Source of the DNA: Chromatiales bacterium
Lineage (GTDB): Bacteria > Pseudomonadota > Gammaproteobacteria > Steroidobacterales > GCA-2729495
DNA: 44,654 nt
Direction: 5' to 3'
Assembly (NCBI GenBank): GCA_020831895.1
Contig: JAFIFS010000023.1
Span: 1 to 44,654, forward strand
Shown here: one piece after another, positions 24,127-32,835 of the stretch
Layout: every line of letters begins with the position of its first letter
How positions within the stretch are numbered: position 1 is the first letter of the stretch
Notes under the pieces: generated by a model
Database searches by the model: none
What the model saw: the letters and a program-made list of their open reading frames with translations, nothing else
Told to the model about the DNA's origin: nothing
Made by a program: the position numbers and the translations under genes

Positions 24127-26202
24127 ATGCGCAGGTCTCTCACGGCCTCTGTCACGGTGGCAGTGGCCGCGCTGATCCTGCTGCTGGCGGGCGGCGGGCT
24201 GCTGATCGGCATCTACATAGACAGCGAGCGGCAGCGCGACCTGCGCCAGTGGGAATCGCGGCTGAGCCTGGTCGCCGAGGGCAAGGCCGACTCGATCGCC
24301 CGACTGGTGCAGGCTGAACGCCGCAACCTGCTGGACCTGGCCGAAAACGCCTCGCTGCAGCTATACCTGTGGCAGGTCGTCCAGGCGCGGGAGGCGGGCA
24401 CCGAAGCCGCCCAGCTCGGCTTCCTGCGCAACCTGATGCTGGCCGCAGCCGAGCGCGGCGGCTACCTGCCACCCCTCGAGGCCGCCATCCCGGCCAATGT
24501 GCCCCGCGCTGCCGCCTCGGGTCTTGCCCTGCTGGACAGCAGGCTTGTTCCCGTGATCTCGACCCCGGGCCTGGGCGATCCGCGCCCGCAGTACGCGGGA
24601 TTCCTGGAAAGGGCCCGGGAACTCCCCGCCAGGGCGCACCTCAGCGAGATGCTGCTCGATGCCGAGGACCGGCCCGTACTGGTCACGGCGCTGGCGGTGG
24701 GCGCCCCCCCGGGCGTCAGCCGCGAGGCGCAGCCCGCCGCGCAGGGACTGCTGCTGGCTGTACGCAGTGCCAGCCAGGAGCTGATCCCCCTGCTGATACG
24801 CGGTCCAGCTTTCGCGGAACCCAACGAGGCGCTGCTGCTGGTTCAGCGGGATGATGCCGTATTCTTCATTTCCCCCGCTTCCGACGCCCTGTCCGGGCTG
24901 CGCCGCAGTCTTCCGCTGGACGACAGTCGCTTCGCCGAGGCTGCTGCGGTCATGCAGCCGGGACGCCTGGTGGAACTGGAAAACTACAGGGACCGACGCG
25001 TGCTGCAGGTCGCGCGCGAAGTCCGCGGGCAGGACTGGCTCGTGGCCCAGCAGGTCGATGCTGCCGAGGCCATGAGCATCGCGAACGAGCGGCGTAACCT
25101 GCTTCTGCTCGCACTGTCCCTGCTGCTGCTGTTTATTGCGGCCTGCGTGGTCGCGGCGTGGCGTCATGGCAGCAGCGTACGGGCTCGAGCCCAGGCGGCC
25201 GAGCTGGAGCGGCACAGCGGCGAGCTTCAGCGGCGCACCGACTTGCTGCATGCGATCTCCGACAACATCAACGTCCTGACCTTGCTGGCCACCCGGGAGG
25301 GCCGCCTGCGCTTCGTCAACCAGGCCGCCGCGCGGGCAATCCGCATTCGGCGGGACGACCTCGTGGGGCGGGTAATGGAGGACGTGCTGCCCGGCGCACA
25401 CGATGCAGGTCTTGCAGCCTCCTGCGCCCAGGCACGCGAGCAGCGTAAACCGGTCCAGCGCCTGGTCACCTTGCCCCTGGGCGATGGCCCGCGCGAATTC
25501 CAGGCAAGCTTCATACCGGTTGCCACCATGTGCGAGGAGCGTGACCTCACGCTGGCCGTGCTGGGCGACATCACCGAGCTCCGGGCGATGGAGGATCGAC
25601 ACAGCGCGCTGCTGCGCGACCTGGTCCGGATTCTGGCCACGGTGGTGGACCGCCATGATCCGTACGCCGCCGAGCACACGCGGCGGATCAGGCAGCTGGC
25701 CGGCCTGATGGCGGACGAGCTGGCCCTGAGCCCACCAGAGCGCGAAACACTGGATCTGGCCGCGACGCTGGCCAATATCGGCAAGATCATGATCCCGGAT
25801 GATCTGCTGACCAAGCCCGGGCCGCTGACCGAGGCGGAGCAGGCGTTGCTGCGCAAGCACGTCGACTACACGATCGAGCTGCTGCGCGGGATCGACTTCG
25901 ACGGACCTGTCCTGGAGGTGATCGCCCAGAAACAGGAAAGACTGGACGGCAGCGGGTATCCCCGCGGGACCGCGGGAGAGACCATCAGCCTCCCCGGACG
26001 CATTCTCGCCGTGGCCAATGCGTTCGTCGCACTTGTCAGCGCCCGGGCCTGGCGCGACGGCCTGCCGGTCAGGGACGCACTGGACCAGCTTCTGGCGGGC
26101 GCCGGCACCCAGTACGACCGCCGCGTCATCGCCGCCCTGTTCCATGTCGCCGAGAACCGGCTGGACCTGGGCGACTGGGAACCGCCACCGGACCAGGAGT
26201 GA
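24127..26202 (+). CDS. Membrane sensor with PAS and catalytically dead HD-GYP domain
   Basis: Encodes 691 residues from ATG 24127 (AGGG nine bases upstream; ATG 24118 is possible). TM1 (about 8-30) and TM2 (about 328-352) enclose a 300-residue periplasmic region of Cache-like size. A PAS domain (about 370-480) and a C-terminal HD-GYP domain (about 495-670) follow. The dyad reads LANIGK (A549, N550) and the usual HHE reads QKQERLDGSGYP, so several metal ligands are lost while GYP remains. Hydrolysis is unlikely; c-di-GMP binding is possible. Coupling to the LapG-type protease suggests an inside-out receptor in the manner of LapD, with a different cytoplasmic domain. Confidence 0.85.
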   Translation: MRRSLTASVTVAVAALILLLAGGGLLIGIYIDSERQRDLRQWESRLSLVAEGKADSIARLVQAERRNLLDLAENASLQLYLWQVVQAREAGTEAAQLGFLRNLMLAAAERGGYLPPLEAAIPANVPRAAASGLALLDSRLVPVISTPGLGDPRPQYAGFLERARELPARAHLSEMLLDAEDRPVLVTALAVGAPPGVSREAQPAAQGLLLAVRSASQELIPLLIRGPAFAEPNEALLLVQRDDAVFFISPASDALSGLRRSLPLDDSRFAEAAAVMQPGRLVELENYRDRRVLQVAREVRGQDWLVAQQVDAAEAMSIANERRNLLLLALSLLLLFIAACVVAAWRHGSSVRARAQAAELERHSGELQRRTDLLHAISDNINVLTLLATREGRLRFVNQAAARAIRIRRDDLVGRVMEDVLPGAHDAGLAASCAQAREQRKPVQRLVTLPLGDGPREFQASFIPVATMCEERDLTLAVLGDITELRAMEDRHSALLRDLVRILATVVDRHDPYAAEHTRRIRQLAGLMADELALSPPERETLDLAATLANIGKIMIPDDLLTKPGPLTEAEQALLRKHVDYTIELLRGIDFDGPVLEVIAQKQERLDGSGYPRGTAGETISLPGRILAVANAFVALVSARAWRDGLPVRDALDQLLAGAGTQYDRRVIAALFHVAENRLDLGDWEPPPDQE

Positions 26203-26227
26203 GTCCGGCATGGCCGGCCGGACCTGC

Positions 26228-27097
26228 TCAGGCCTGGCGCGGAGCCTGCAGCAGCGCGGCAGTCTCCGCGTCGAAACCCTCGACGGACGGCTGCGGAACC
26301 TCGAGCAGCGCCGGGTGGCGCCGGCGCGCATCGGCCAGCAGCGCGGCAGGCAGCGAGCCGGGACCATCAACCTTGTGCAGCGAGGCCTGTACCAGCAGCG
26401 CGCCCGGACGGTTGCCCATCTCCATGAACGGCAGCCACTGGACCAGCTCCGTGCGGCTCCAGGTGCAGGGCGCACTGGTGACCGCCGCGTCCAGCAGTTC
26501 CTCGAGCTGTCCGGACAGGTTGTCGAGGCAGCCCGACTGGGCGCGCACCGCGGCACTGTGGCGGGGGAAGCGTGCCCGGTCGAGTGCAGCAGGTCCACTG
26601 CTGAATTCGGCGCCACTGAACACCAGCTGCCGTCCCTGCAGGGACGCCTGCGGGGCGGCCGCGTCTCCCGACAGCAGCTGGCTGGGCAGGCGACGGAAGC
26701 GGTGCACTACGGTCACGGCCTCCCCGGTCAGCGGGTTCTCCCAGTCGTCAAGCAGGGCTCCACTCTCGGGATCCAGGAACCAGGTCAGCTCATGCTGGTC
26801 CAGCCTCCAGCCATCCGCCGTGGCCTCGATTCTGCTGGCAGCGAATGTCCGGGTTGAAAACAGGCGCACGCTCTCTTCGCCCGGCACCCATGACCAGACC
26901 TCGCCCTGGGCGCTGAACCACGCCGGTGCGCCACTGAGGTCAGCGCGCAGCTTGAGCCAGGCCCGCAGCCGGCCGGCATCGTCCGGGACGGCCGGCACCG
27001 CGGCGAGTGCAGAGCCTGCGGCCGGAAGTACGGCCAGGCCGGCAAGGAGGCTGCGGCGATCAATCAGGGAAGCATCGGTGTTTCGGCGCTCGGTCAT
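26228..27097 (-). CDS. DUF1838 family protein, Tat-exported
   Basis: Encodes 289 residues from ATG 27097, with GGAG eight bases upstream; upstream ATG 27139 lacks a site. A Tat-like signal (DRRSLLAGLAVLPAAGSALA) leads a protein with DUF1838 features. These are PAWFSAQGEVWSWVPGE near residue 60, TWFLDPESGALLDDWENPLTGEAVTVVHRF near 105-134 (contiguous motifs), and C-terminal MEMGNRPGALLVQASLHKV. The function of DUF1838 is not known to me. The Tat signal implies folding or cofactor insertion before export to the periplasm. It is divergent from the cytochrome b561-c fusion gene. Confidence 0.8.
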   Translation of the reverse strand: MTERRNTDASLIDRRSLLAGLAVLPAAGSALAAVPAVPDDAGRLRAWLKLRADLSGAPAWFSAQGEVWSWVPGEESVRLFSTRTFAASRIEATADGWRLDQHELTWFLDPESGALLDDWENPLTGEAVTVVHRFRRLPSQLLSGDAAAPQASLQGRQLVFSGAEFSSGPAALDRARFPRHSAAVRAQSGCLDNLSGQLEELLDAAVTSAPCTWSRTELVQWLPFMEMGNRPGALLVQASLHKVDGPGSLPAALLADARRRHPALLEVPQPSVEGFDAETAALLQAPRQA

Positions 27098-27129
27098 TGT
27101 CAGGCTCCGCGGGAACGATGGAGGGTGAT

Positions 27130-27138
27130 CTTCTAGCA
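27130..27138 (-). promoter_or_regulatory. Extended -10 (TGCTAGAAG) for the DUF1838 gene
   Basis: On the minus strand, TG-n-TAGAAG predicts a start site near 27123, 26 bp before ATG 27097. It lies back to back with the cytochrome promoter in the same spacer. Confidence 0.35.
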
Positions 27139-27179
27139 TATCCGGCGATCCTGCGCAGCCTGCCGCGCGCCGGGGAGCC

Positions 27180-27188
27180 TGCTATCCT
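27180..27188 (+). promoter_or_regulatory. Extended -10 (TGCTATCCT) for the cytochrome fusion gene
   Basis: TG-n-TATCCT predicts a start site near 27195, 21 bp before ATG 27216, which has its own GGAAGG ribosome site. Confidence 0.4.
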
Positions 27189-27215
27189 TGGCGCCTCAAG
27201 AATGGCGGAAGGTGC

Positions 27216-28478
27216 ATGAGCGAGGCAGTCGAACGACATTCGGGCACGCGCGCCACCAGCGCGCTAGGCTGGGCAGTCGCCCTCCTCTACTCGGCCCATG
27301 CTGTGCTCACGGTGCAGATGCCGCGGGTGGAGAAAACCTCGGCGCTGCGCGAGACGCTTCGCAGCTGGCACTACCTCATCGGCCTGGTGCTGTTCGTCCT
27401 GCTCGCCTGGCTGCTCTGGCGCTGGTACCGGGACCACCCGGCCCGCCCGGTCGGGCTGTCACCCGCAGGCGCGAACTTCGGTCGCCAGGCGGCACTGGTT
27501 GGCTGGGCTTTGCTGCTGGTGATGCCGCTGTTCGGGCTGCTGCAGGCCTGGACCGAGGGGTTGGTCGTCAGGCTGGGACCACTGTTCGCCCTGCCGACTC
27601 TGCTGGAAGAGAGTCATGTCGGCTGGATGTTCAGCGGCTACATGCACTCGGCACTCGGATTCAGTGCCACGCTGCTCTTCTTCCTGACCACAGTCGGCGG
27701 GGGCTGGCTCTGGCTGCGTCACGGCGTGGGCCTGCTGCGGGCGTTTCCAGCTGGCTTCGGCTTCCTCGCCTGGTTCGCGAGCCTGCTCGCAATCTACGCG
27801 GTGAACTCGTTCCGCGAGCCGCAGCCGGGTTTAGTCGCCGCAGGCATCTTCATCGGCCTGACCGCACTGGTCGCGGTCACGGGCTGGCTGATCCATCGGC
27901 GCGGGCCGTCGTCGCGCAGCGTGCCTCCGCCTGCCGGGATGCCCGCACGCGCAGCCAGCGGGACGCTGCTCGCTGTCTTCGTGGGGCTGGGACTCTACAT
28001 GCCCTACCAGATGTTCGGGGTCACGCCCTGGCCGATGGGGGAGGTGGTGGAGGCCCCGGCCGACATGACCTGGCACCAGTCGGTCGTTACGACGGTGACG
28101 GTGCACCCCGGGCTGCCCGGCGAGGCGGCAGCCATGGAGAGCACTTACCGGTGGTGCCGCTTCTGCCACACGGTGGACCCGGGGCAGCGCCACCTTGCCG
28201 GTCCCAACCTGCACGCGATCTTCGGTCAGCAGGCCGGCACCGTCCCTAACTTCTGGTACTCGACAGCAATGGCCGAAGCCGGTCGCCAGGGGCTCGTGTG
28301 GGACGATGAGGCGATGGATGCGTTCCTCGCCGACCCACAGAAGTTCATCCCCGGCAACCGCATGATCATGTCCATAGGTCCGGTTCGCTCGGCCGAGGAA
28401 CGGGCCGCCGTGATCAACATCCTCAAGCGGGAGACGATGCCGGAAGCGTACTGGACGCCTCCGTCACCGGCCGAGTGA
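27216..28478 (+). CDS. Cytochrome b561-like / class I cytochrome c fusion
   Basis: Encodes 420 residues. The N-terminal membrane domain (about 15-225) has five to six helices with histidines suited to axial heme b ligation (H28, H52, H134, H144). A further helix (about 248-266) leads to a periplasmic class I cytochrome c domain. It carries CRFCH (314-318), GPNLHAIFGQQAGTVPNFWYS and a methionine-ligand region FIPGNRMIM (M383/M385). The fusion would pass electrons between the quinone pool or a membrane heme and a periplasmic partner in one chain. The natural partner is unknown. It overlaps the convergent EAL gene by 56 bp. Confidence 0.85.
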   Translation: MSEAVERHSGTRATSALGWAVALLYSAHAVLTVQMPRVEKTSALRETLRSWHYLIGLVLFVLLAWLLWRWYRDHPARPVGLSPAGANFGRQAALVGWALLLVMPLFGLLQAWTEGLVVRLGPLFALPTLLEESHVGWMFSGYMHSALGFSATLLFFLTTVGGGWLWLRHGVGLLRAFPAGFGFLAWFASLLAIYAVNSFREPQPGLVAAGIFIGLTALVAVTGWLIHRRGPSSRSVPPPAGMPARAASGTLLAVFVGLGLYMPYQMFGVTPWPMGEVVEAPADMTWHQSVVTTVTVHPGLPGEAAAMESTYRWCRFCHTVDPGQRHLAGPNLHAIFGQQAGTVPNFWYSTAMAEAGRQGLVWDDEAMDAFLADPQKFIPGNRMIMSIGPVRSAEERAAVINILKRETMPEAYWTPPSPAE

Positions 28479-29772
28479 TCCACCGGGCGGCGAATTCGGA
28501 CGCCGGAAGCGGTCGATCGTAGTAGTACCCCTGGCCGATATCACAGCCCAGCCCCGCCAGAGTGCGGGCGACCTCCAGCGTCTCGATGCCTTCAGCGACA
28601 ACCTTGAGCCGGACCGCGTGGCCCAGCTGGATCACCGACTGCACCAGCTGGCGGTCCGTCTCGTCGGTGACGACGCCGCTGACGAAGGAGCGGTCGATCT
28701 TGAGCTCGTCCGCAGGCAGCGTCTTGAGGTAGGCGAGGCTCGAGTAGCCAGTACCGAAGTCGTCGATCGACACCTCGACACCCAGTGCGCGCAGCTCCCC
28801 GAGCACGCGTGCGCTGGCTGAGGCGTCCTCCATCAGCGCACTCTCGGTGATCTCCAGTACGAGCTGGCGCGCCGGGAAGTGCCAGACCTTGAGTGCATCG
28901 CTCACCTGCTGGACGAGGTCATCGTCCTCGAGGTTGCCCGCCGAGAGATTGACCGCGATGCGGAAGTCAGGGCGCTCGTCCAGCCAGCCGGCAGCTGCGC
29001 GCAGCGCTGCATTCAGGCCGAAGCGCAGCAGTGGCCGCACCTCCTGGGTCTGCTCGATCGCGGGCAGGAAGACGCCCGGAGGCACGTTGCCCAACTGCGG
29101 GCTGTTCCAGCGCACCAGGGCCTCGGCACCGTGGAGCCGGCCGGTCGCAAGCAGCACCTTGGGCTGGAAGTGCATCTCGAACTCGCCCCGGTGCAGCGCC
29201 TGCTCGATGTCATAGCGCACGGGCGCCTGCTCCACGGCATCCGGCTCCAGCCGGCCGCTGTACACCTGCCATGGCTGGTCACGTGAGCGCGCGGCAGCCT
29301 GCGCAGCCTCGGCCTGCTGCAGAAGCAGGGCCGGCGTCGCGGCCAGCGAGGGCAGCAGCGATATGCCTATATGGACCCGCAGCGAGGCCGACTCGCCCTC
29401 GAGGTCGAAGGGCCGCGAGATGACACGTCCCGCCTTTTCTGCAGCCAGCACGGCATGGCTCTCATGCAGCGGGTTCCTGATCAGCAGCGCATGGCACCCC
29501 GGCGTGACTGGGACGAAGAGATCCTGCTCGCGAGCCACATCGGCCAGCCGGCGGGCGCAACGCTCGAGCACCTCGTCGCCGGCTCCATAGCCGAACCGGC
29601 GGTTGACGTCCGCCACGCCATCGACATGCACGAGCAGCAATGCGAGGGGCTCACCAGCCGCGCGCAGCTGCATGCCCTCGATCTCGGCCAGCAACCGCGA
29701 GTAGCGGAAATGCCCGCCGGGCGAGCCGGTCAGCCCCAGCTCAGACGAAGTAGTCTTTCGGATCCAGCCCAT
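28423..29772 (-). CDS. EAL-domain c-di-GMP phosphodiesterase with degenerate GGDEF
   Basis: Encodes 449 residues from ATG 29772, which overlaps the upstream HD-GYP gene by 32 bp and has GGAG just before it. Residues 20-170 look like a GGDEF fold without the GGDEF site (FVPVTPGCHALL in its place). The EAL domain (185-445) keeps E217 (EALVRW), N275, E307, the DDFGTG pair D337-D338, K358 and E394. It should therefore hydrolyse c-di-GMP to pGpG. It is soluble and translationally coupled to the DUF3391 HD-GYP protein, so enzyme and probable receptor are made together. Confidence 0.92.
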   Translation of the reverse strand: MGWIRKTTSSELGLTGSPGGHFRYSRLLAEIEGMQLRAAGEPLALLLVHVDGVADVNRRFGYGAGDEVLERCARRLADVAREQDLFVPVTPGCHALLIRNPLHESHAVLAAEKAGRVISRPFDLEGESASLRVHIGISLLPSLAATPALLLQQAEAAQAAARSRDQPWQVYSGRLEPDAVEQAPVRYDIEQALHRGEFEMHFQPKVLLATGRLHGAEALVRWNSPQLGNVPPGVFLPAIEQTQEVRPLLRFGLNAALRAAAGWLDERPDFRIAVNLSAGNLEDDDLVQQVSDALKVWHFPARQLVLEITESALMEDASASARVLGELRALGVEVSIDDFGTGYSSLAYLKTLPADELKIDRSFVSGVVTDETDRQLVQSVIQLGHAVRLKVVAEGIETLEVARTLAGLGCDIGQGYYYDRPLPASEFAARWITRPVTEASSTLPASSPA

Positions 29773-31060
29773 GAGCTCCGGGCTCCAGCCCCTGCACGAT
29801 CCAGACCGCGCGCGGGTCCTGGGCTGCGCTGGGCAGCTTGCGCAGGTCCAGCGTCCTCGCACCGCGCAGCGGCCGCTTTTCCGCATCGAGCAGCAGCATG
29901 ATGCGCGGGCGAAGGCGGCGGACGCGGTTCTGCTCCACCACGATGCCGACCTCCCCCGTATTGAGCTCGACCAGCGTACCGCTCGGAAACATGCCGAGCG
30001 CCTGCACAAACTGCTCGACCAGTTCCCTCTGGAAGCGTGTACCGGCCAGCGCGTTGAGCTCACGGATCGCGTCATAGGATGATTTCGCGCCCGCATAGGG
30101 CCGCCGGGTTGTCATCGCATCAAAGCAGTCCACCAGCCCCGATATGCGGCCAAACACCGGTATGTCGTTTCCGGCCAGCCCGTCCGGGTACCCGCTGCCG
30201 TCATGACGCTCGTGGTGGCTCGCGATCATCGCCAGCACGTCGGAATTGACGCCGGGCGTCGCCTTCACCATCTCGAGACCGAACCGCACGTGCTCGCGCA
30301 TCTGCGCGGTCTCCTCCTCGGTCAGCGCCCCCTCCTTCAGAAGGATCTTGTCCGGAACCCGGGCCTTGCCGATGTCCAGGAGCATCCCGCCCATGGCCAG
30401 TGTATCGAGTCCGTGCCGGTCAAAGCCGAGGTGGCGGCCGAGCATCACGGCCCAGACCGCGCTCGCAATGGAGTGCTGGTAGGTGTAGGCGTCCCGCTTG
30501 CGCAGGTAGACCAGCCAGGCCATCGCATCCTGGTTGCGCAGCACGCTGTCGATCATCGGATTGACCGCATCCCTGACCCTGCCGACATCGACGCCACGAC
30601 CCTGCTGGATGCCCTCCAGCACCTCGTTCATCGTATCGACGGCCGCGTCATAGGCACGGGTTGCCCGGGGTGCCTCGCTGCTGACGGATACCTTGTTGCG
30701 GTAATTCTTCTGGTTCAGACGGTCGGCGAGGCGGCCCGTAGGGTCGAAGCGGCTGATGACATCGATCACTTTCCAGCGCAGGTGGCGGGGCGGCGGCAGC
30801 CTGGCGCCGTTGTGCAGCGCGCTGTTGTATTTGTCCTCGCGGCTGGTCGCTCGAGAGATCCGGGCCTGATCAATGCTGCTGCGGGCCTCGTCTACGTAGA
30901 CATGACGGCAGTATTGCCGCAGCTGGCGGATCTCGCTGTCCTCGCGGATCTCGAACCCCTGGAACAGGAAAGGCGTCTCCAGCCACGGGCGATCGAGCTG
31001 CGCGACGAACATACCGCGCTCCAGATTGGCAGTCTCGACCTTGACCCTTTTCGAAAGCAC
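29741..31060 (-). CDS. DUF3391-HD-GYP protein with altered dyad (LD)
   Basis: Encodes 439 residues from GTG 31060. The N-terminal DUF3391 domain (1-130) begins KVETANLERGMFVAQLDRPW. The HD-GYP domain (about 175-370) has H196, then LLDIGK with Leu228-Asp229 replacing HD. H257, HHERHDGSGYP (282-292) and FDAMTTRRPY are kept. Only the dyad His is lost, so weak activity cannot be excluded, but a role as c-di-GMP receptor is plausible. The C-terminal about 70 residues (GTLVELNTGEVGIVVEQN) form a small beta domain seen in this subgroup. It forms an operon with the EAL gene. Confidence 0.88.
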   Translation of the reverse strand: MLSKRVKVETANLERGMFVAQLDRPWLETPFLFQGFEIREDSEIRQLRQYCRHVYVDEARSSIDQARISRATSREDKYNSALHNGARLPPPRHLRWKVIDVISRFDPTGRLADRLNQKNYRNKVSVSSEAPRATRAYDAAVDTMNEVLEGIQQGRGVDVGRVRDAVNPMIDSVLRNQDAMAWLVYLRKRDAYTYQHSIASAVWAVMLGRHLGFDRHGLDTLAMGGMLLDIGKARVPDKILLKEGALTEEETAQMREHVRFGLEMVKATPGVNSDVLAMIASHHERHDGSGYPDGLAGNDIPVFGRISGLVDCFDAMTTRRPYAGAKSSYDAIRELNALAGTRFQRELVEQFVQALGMFPSGTLVELNTGEVGIVVEQNRVRRLRPRIMLLLDAEKRPLRGARTLDLRKLPSAAQDPRAVWIVQGLEPGAHGLDPKDYFV

Positions 31061-31098
31061 GACAAACCCGCCTCAGAACGGCATGAGGCCCGCTTTGC

Positions 31099-31104
31099 AT
31101 AATA
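31099..31104 (-). promoter_or_regulatory. Candidate -10 (TATTAT) for the HD-GYP/EAL operon
   Basis: TATTAT on the minus strand, preceded by GC, places a start site near 31092, 32 bp before GTG 31060. No strong -35 is evident. Confidence 0.35.
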
Positions 31105-31167
31105 GCGACGCCGCCCCGCGCAGGTGTGGAGGGCTTCACAGTTTGCCGGCTGGCCCTGGTCAGGAGT

Positions 31168-31173
31168 TAGAAT
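31168..31173 (+). promoter_or_regulatory. -10 hexamer (TAGAAT) placing +1 at ATG 31180
   Basis: TAGAAT ends six bases before the ATG, so the predicted +1 is the start codon itself. AGGAG at 31162-31166 would otherwise serve as a poorly spaced ribosome site. Confidence 0.35.
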
Positions 31174-31179
31174 CGGGCC

Positions 31180-31539
31180 ATGAAAACCCTGATGCAGAAA
31201 GCAATGCTGCCCCTGCTTGCAATGACGATGGCCGGCTGCGCGTCCTCGCGCGGACCGATCATCGACACCCGCGGTGTCGACATGGCGCAATACGAGCGTG
31301 ACCTGGCCGAGTGTGAGGAGTACGCCAACCAGGTGAACCCGGTCGAGGGTGCCGCGCGCGGCGCTGCTGCAGGTGGCGCGGTTGGCGCGATGACTGGCGC
31401 GATCGGTGGCAATCCGGGCCGGGGCGCCGGAATCGGTGCCGTACTGGGCGGCTCCCAGTCGGCCGCTGCGGGCGTGCGCGAGCGGGACCAGGTGGTCAAG
31501 CGCTGCCTCCGCGGACGCGGTTACAGCGTGCTCAACTGA
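31180..31539 (+). CDS. Glycine-zipper outer-membrane lipoprotein
   Basis: Encodes 119 residues. A lipoprotein signal peptide ends in the lipobox MAGC with Cys20. The mature part has a glycine-zipper helix pair (about 57-93: GAARGAAAGGAVGAMTGAIGG and GRGAGIGAVLGGSQ, here in parts), typical of SlyB/RcpB-like small envelope proteins. One further Cys pair (C45, C109) may be oxidised. Function is probably structural in the envelope. It is divergent from the HD-GYP/EAL operon. Confidence 0.8.
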   Translation: MKTLMQKAMLPLLAMTMAGCASSRGPIIDTRGVDMAQYERDLAECEEYANQVNPVEGAARGAAAGGAVGAMTGAIGGNPGRGAGIGAVLGGSQSAAAGVRERDQVVKRCLRGRGYSVLN

Positions 31540-31577
31540 CGCTGCTGCACGGCTGGTGTGTTCCGCAGTGCGGCCGC

Positions 31578-32228
31578 TCAGCCTGGCGCCGGACAGGCCA
31601 CGCCCGTCCCGGCAAGCCCGCAGTAGCCACCCGGGTTCTTCGCCAGATACTGCTGGTGATAGTCCTCGGCGTAGTAGAACGGCCCGGCCAGCGCAATCTC
31701 GGTCGTGACCGGGGCCGGGTGACCGGCAGCGCGCAGCGCAGCGGCGTAACGATCGCGTGAGCACAGCACCGTCTCGAGCTGCTGCGCATCGCCGCACCAG
31801 ATCCCGGAGCGGTACTGGGTGCCCACATCATTGCCCTGGCGCATCCCCTGGGTAGGATCGTGCGCCTCCCAGAATTCGCGCAACACGTCGTCCAGCGCAA
31901 TGCGGCCGGGATCGAACACGACGAGGACGGCCTCCGCATGGCCCGTGTGCCCACTGCAGACTTCCTCGTACGTCGGGTTGGGCGTGAAGCCTGCAACATA
32001 GCCGACAGCCGTGGTCCAGATACCCGGCAAGGCCCAGAACCTGCGCTCGGCCCCCCAGAAGCAGCCCATGCCCAGCTGGATGCTGGGCCAGCCCTCAGGG
32101 AACGGAGGCTTGAGAGGATTGCCAAGCACAAGGTGCCGGTCCGCGACCGGCATCGGCGTCGAGCGTCCGGGCAGCGCATCCGCCGGATCCGGCAGGGTCA
32201 GCTGCTTCTGCCGAAACCAGCGCATCAT
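31578..32228 (-). CDS. msrA: Peptide methionine-(S)-S-oxide reductase MsrA
   Basis: Encodes 216 residues. The catalytic motif GCFWGAE has Cys56, with the family stretches [27 protein letters not shown] and [12 protein letters not shown], here contiguous in parts. C-terminal cysteines in [13 protein letters not shown] are the likely resolving residues. There is no signal peptide, so it is cytoplasmic, and no MsrB domain is fused. Its ATG overlaps the sodB stop as ATGA, giving a coupled superoxide-dismutase/methionine-repair operon. Confidence 0.95.
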   Translation of the reverse strand: MMRWFRQKQLTLPDPADALPGRSTPMPVADRHLVLGNPLKPPFPEGWPSIQLGMGCFWGAERRFWALPGIWTTAVGYVAGFTPNPTYEEVCSGHTGHAEAVLVVFDPGRIALDDVLREFWEAHDPTQGMRQGNDVGTQYRSGIWCGDAQQLETVLCSRDRYAAALRAAGHPAPVTTEIALAGPFYYAEDYHQQYLAKNPGGYCGLAGTGVACPAPG

Positions 32229-32806
32229 CCGAGGTTTGCCTCCGCAAATGACCAGTTGACCAGGTGGTCGAGAAACGCCTCGATGTACTTCGGGCGTGCA
32301 TTGCGGTAATCAACGTAATACGCATGCTCCCAGACATCCAGCGTCAGCAGTGGGGTATCGCCATCGCGCAGCGGGCAGTCGGCGTTCCCGGTAGTCGTGA
32401 TCGCAAGCTGGCCACCATTCTTCTTCACGAGCCAGGCCCACCCACTGCCGAACTGGCCCTTCGCGGCTTCGCCGAACTGCCGGCGGAACCCGTCGATCCC
32501 GCCCAGGTCGCGGTCGAGAGCCTCAGCCAGTGCGCCCCGTGGAGTGCCGCCACCTTCCGGACTGAGGGAGTGCCAGAAAAACGTGTGGTTCCACACCTGC
32601 GCGGCATTGTTGAAGACGCCGCCGCTCGCGGTGTGGATCAGTTCCTCCAGCGACATCTCCGACTCGGGTCTGTCGGCCACGAGCCGGTTCAGCGTGTCTA
32701 TGTAAGTCTGGTGGTGCTTGCCGTAGTGGTAATCGATCGTCTCCGAACTCATGTGCGGTACCAGTGCGTCCCGCTTCCATGGCAGTGCCGGCAGCTCGAA
32801 AGGCAT
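32225..32806 (-). CDS. sodB: Iron superoxide dismutase
   Basis: Encodes 193 residues with AGGAAAG before ATG 32806. The metal ligands are H27, H74 (VWNHTFFWH), D157 and H161 (DVWEHAYY). Gln70 in [10 protein letters not shown] is in the position typical of the iron-type enzyme. Length and order match the cytoplasmic Fe-SOD family, which dismutes superoxide. It is cotranscribed with msrA. A TACACT hexamer on the minus strand at 32843-32838 could be its -10, inside the end of the TRAP gene. Confidence 0.95.
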   Translation of the reverse strand: MPFELPALPWKRDALVPHMSSETIDYHYGKHHQTYIDTLNRLVADRPESEMSLEELIHTASGGVFNNAAQVWNHTFFWHSLSPEGGGTPRGALAEALDRDLGGIDGFRRQFGEAAKGQFGSGWAWLVKKNGGQLAITTTGNADCPLRDGDTPLLTLDVWEHAYYVDYRNARPKYIEAFLDHLVNWSFAEANLG

Positions 32807-32835
32807 GATACTTTCCTGTGTATGCGAGTGAGCAG

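Noticed and set aside
24361..26616. 751-aa open frame on the minus strand
   Set aside because: Antisense to the membrane HD-GYP gene, no recognisable domain, no ribosome site. A shadow frame.
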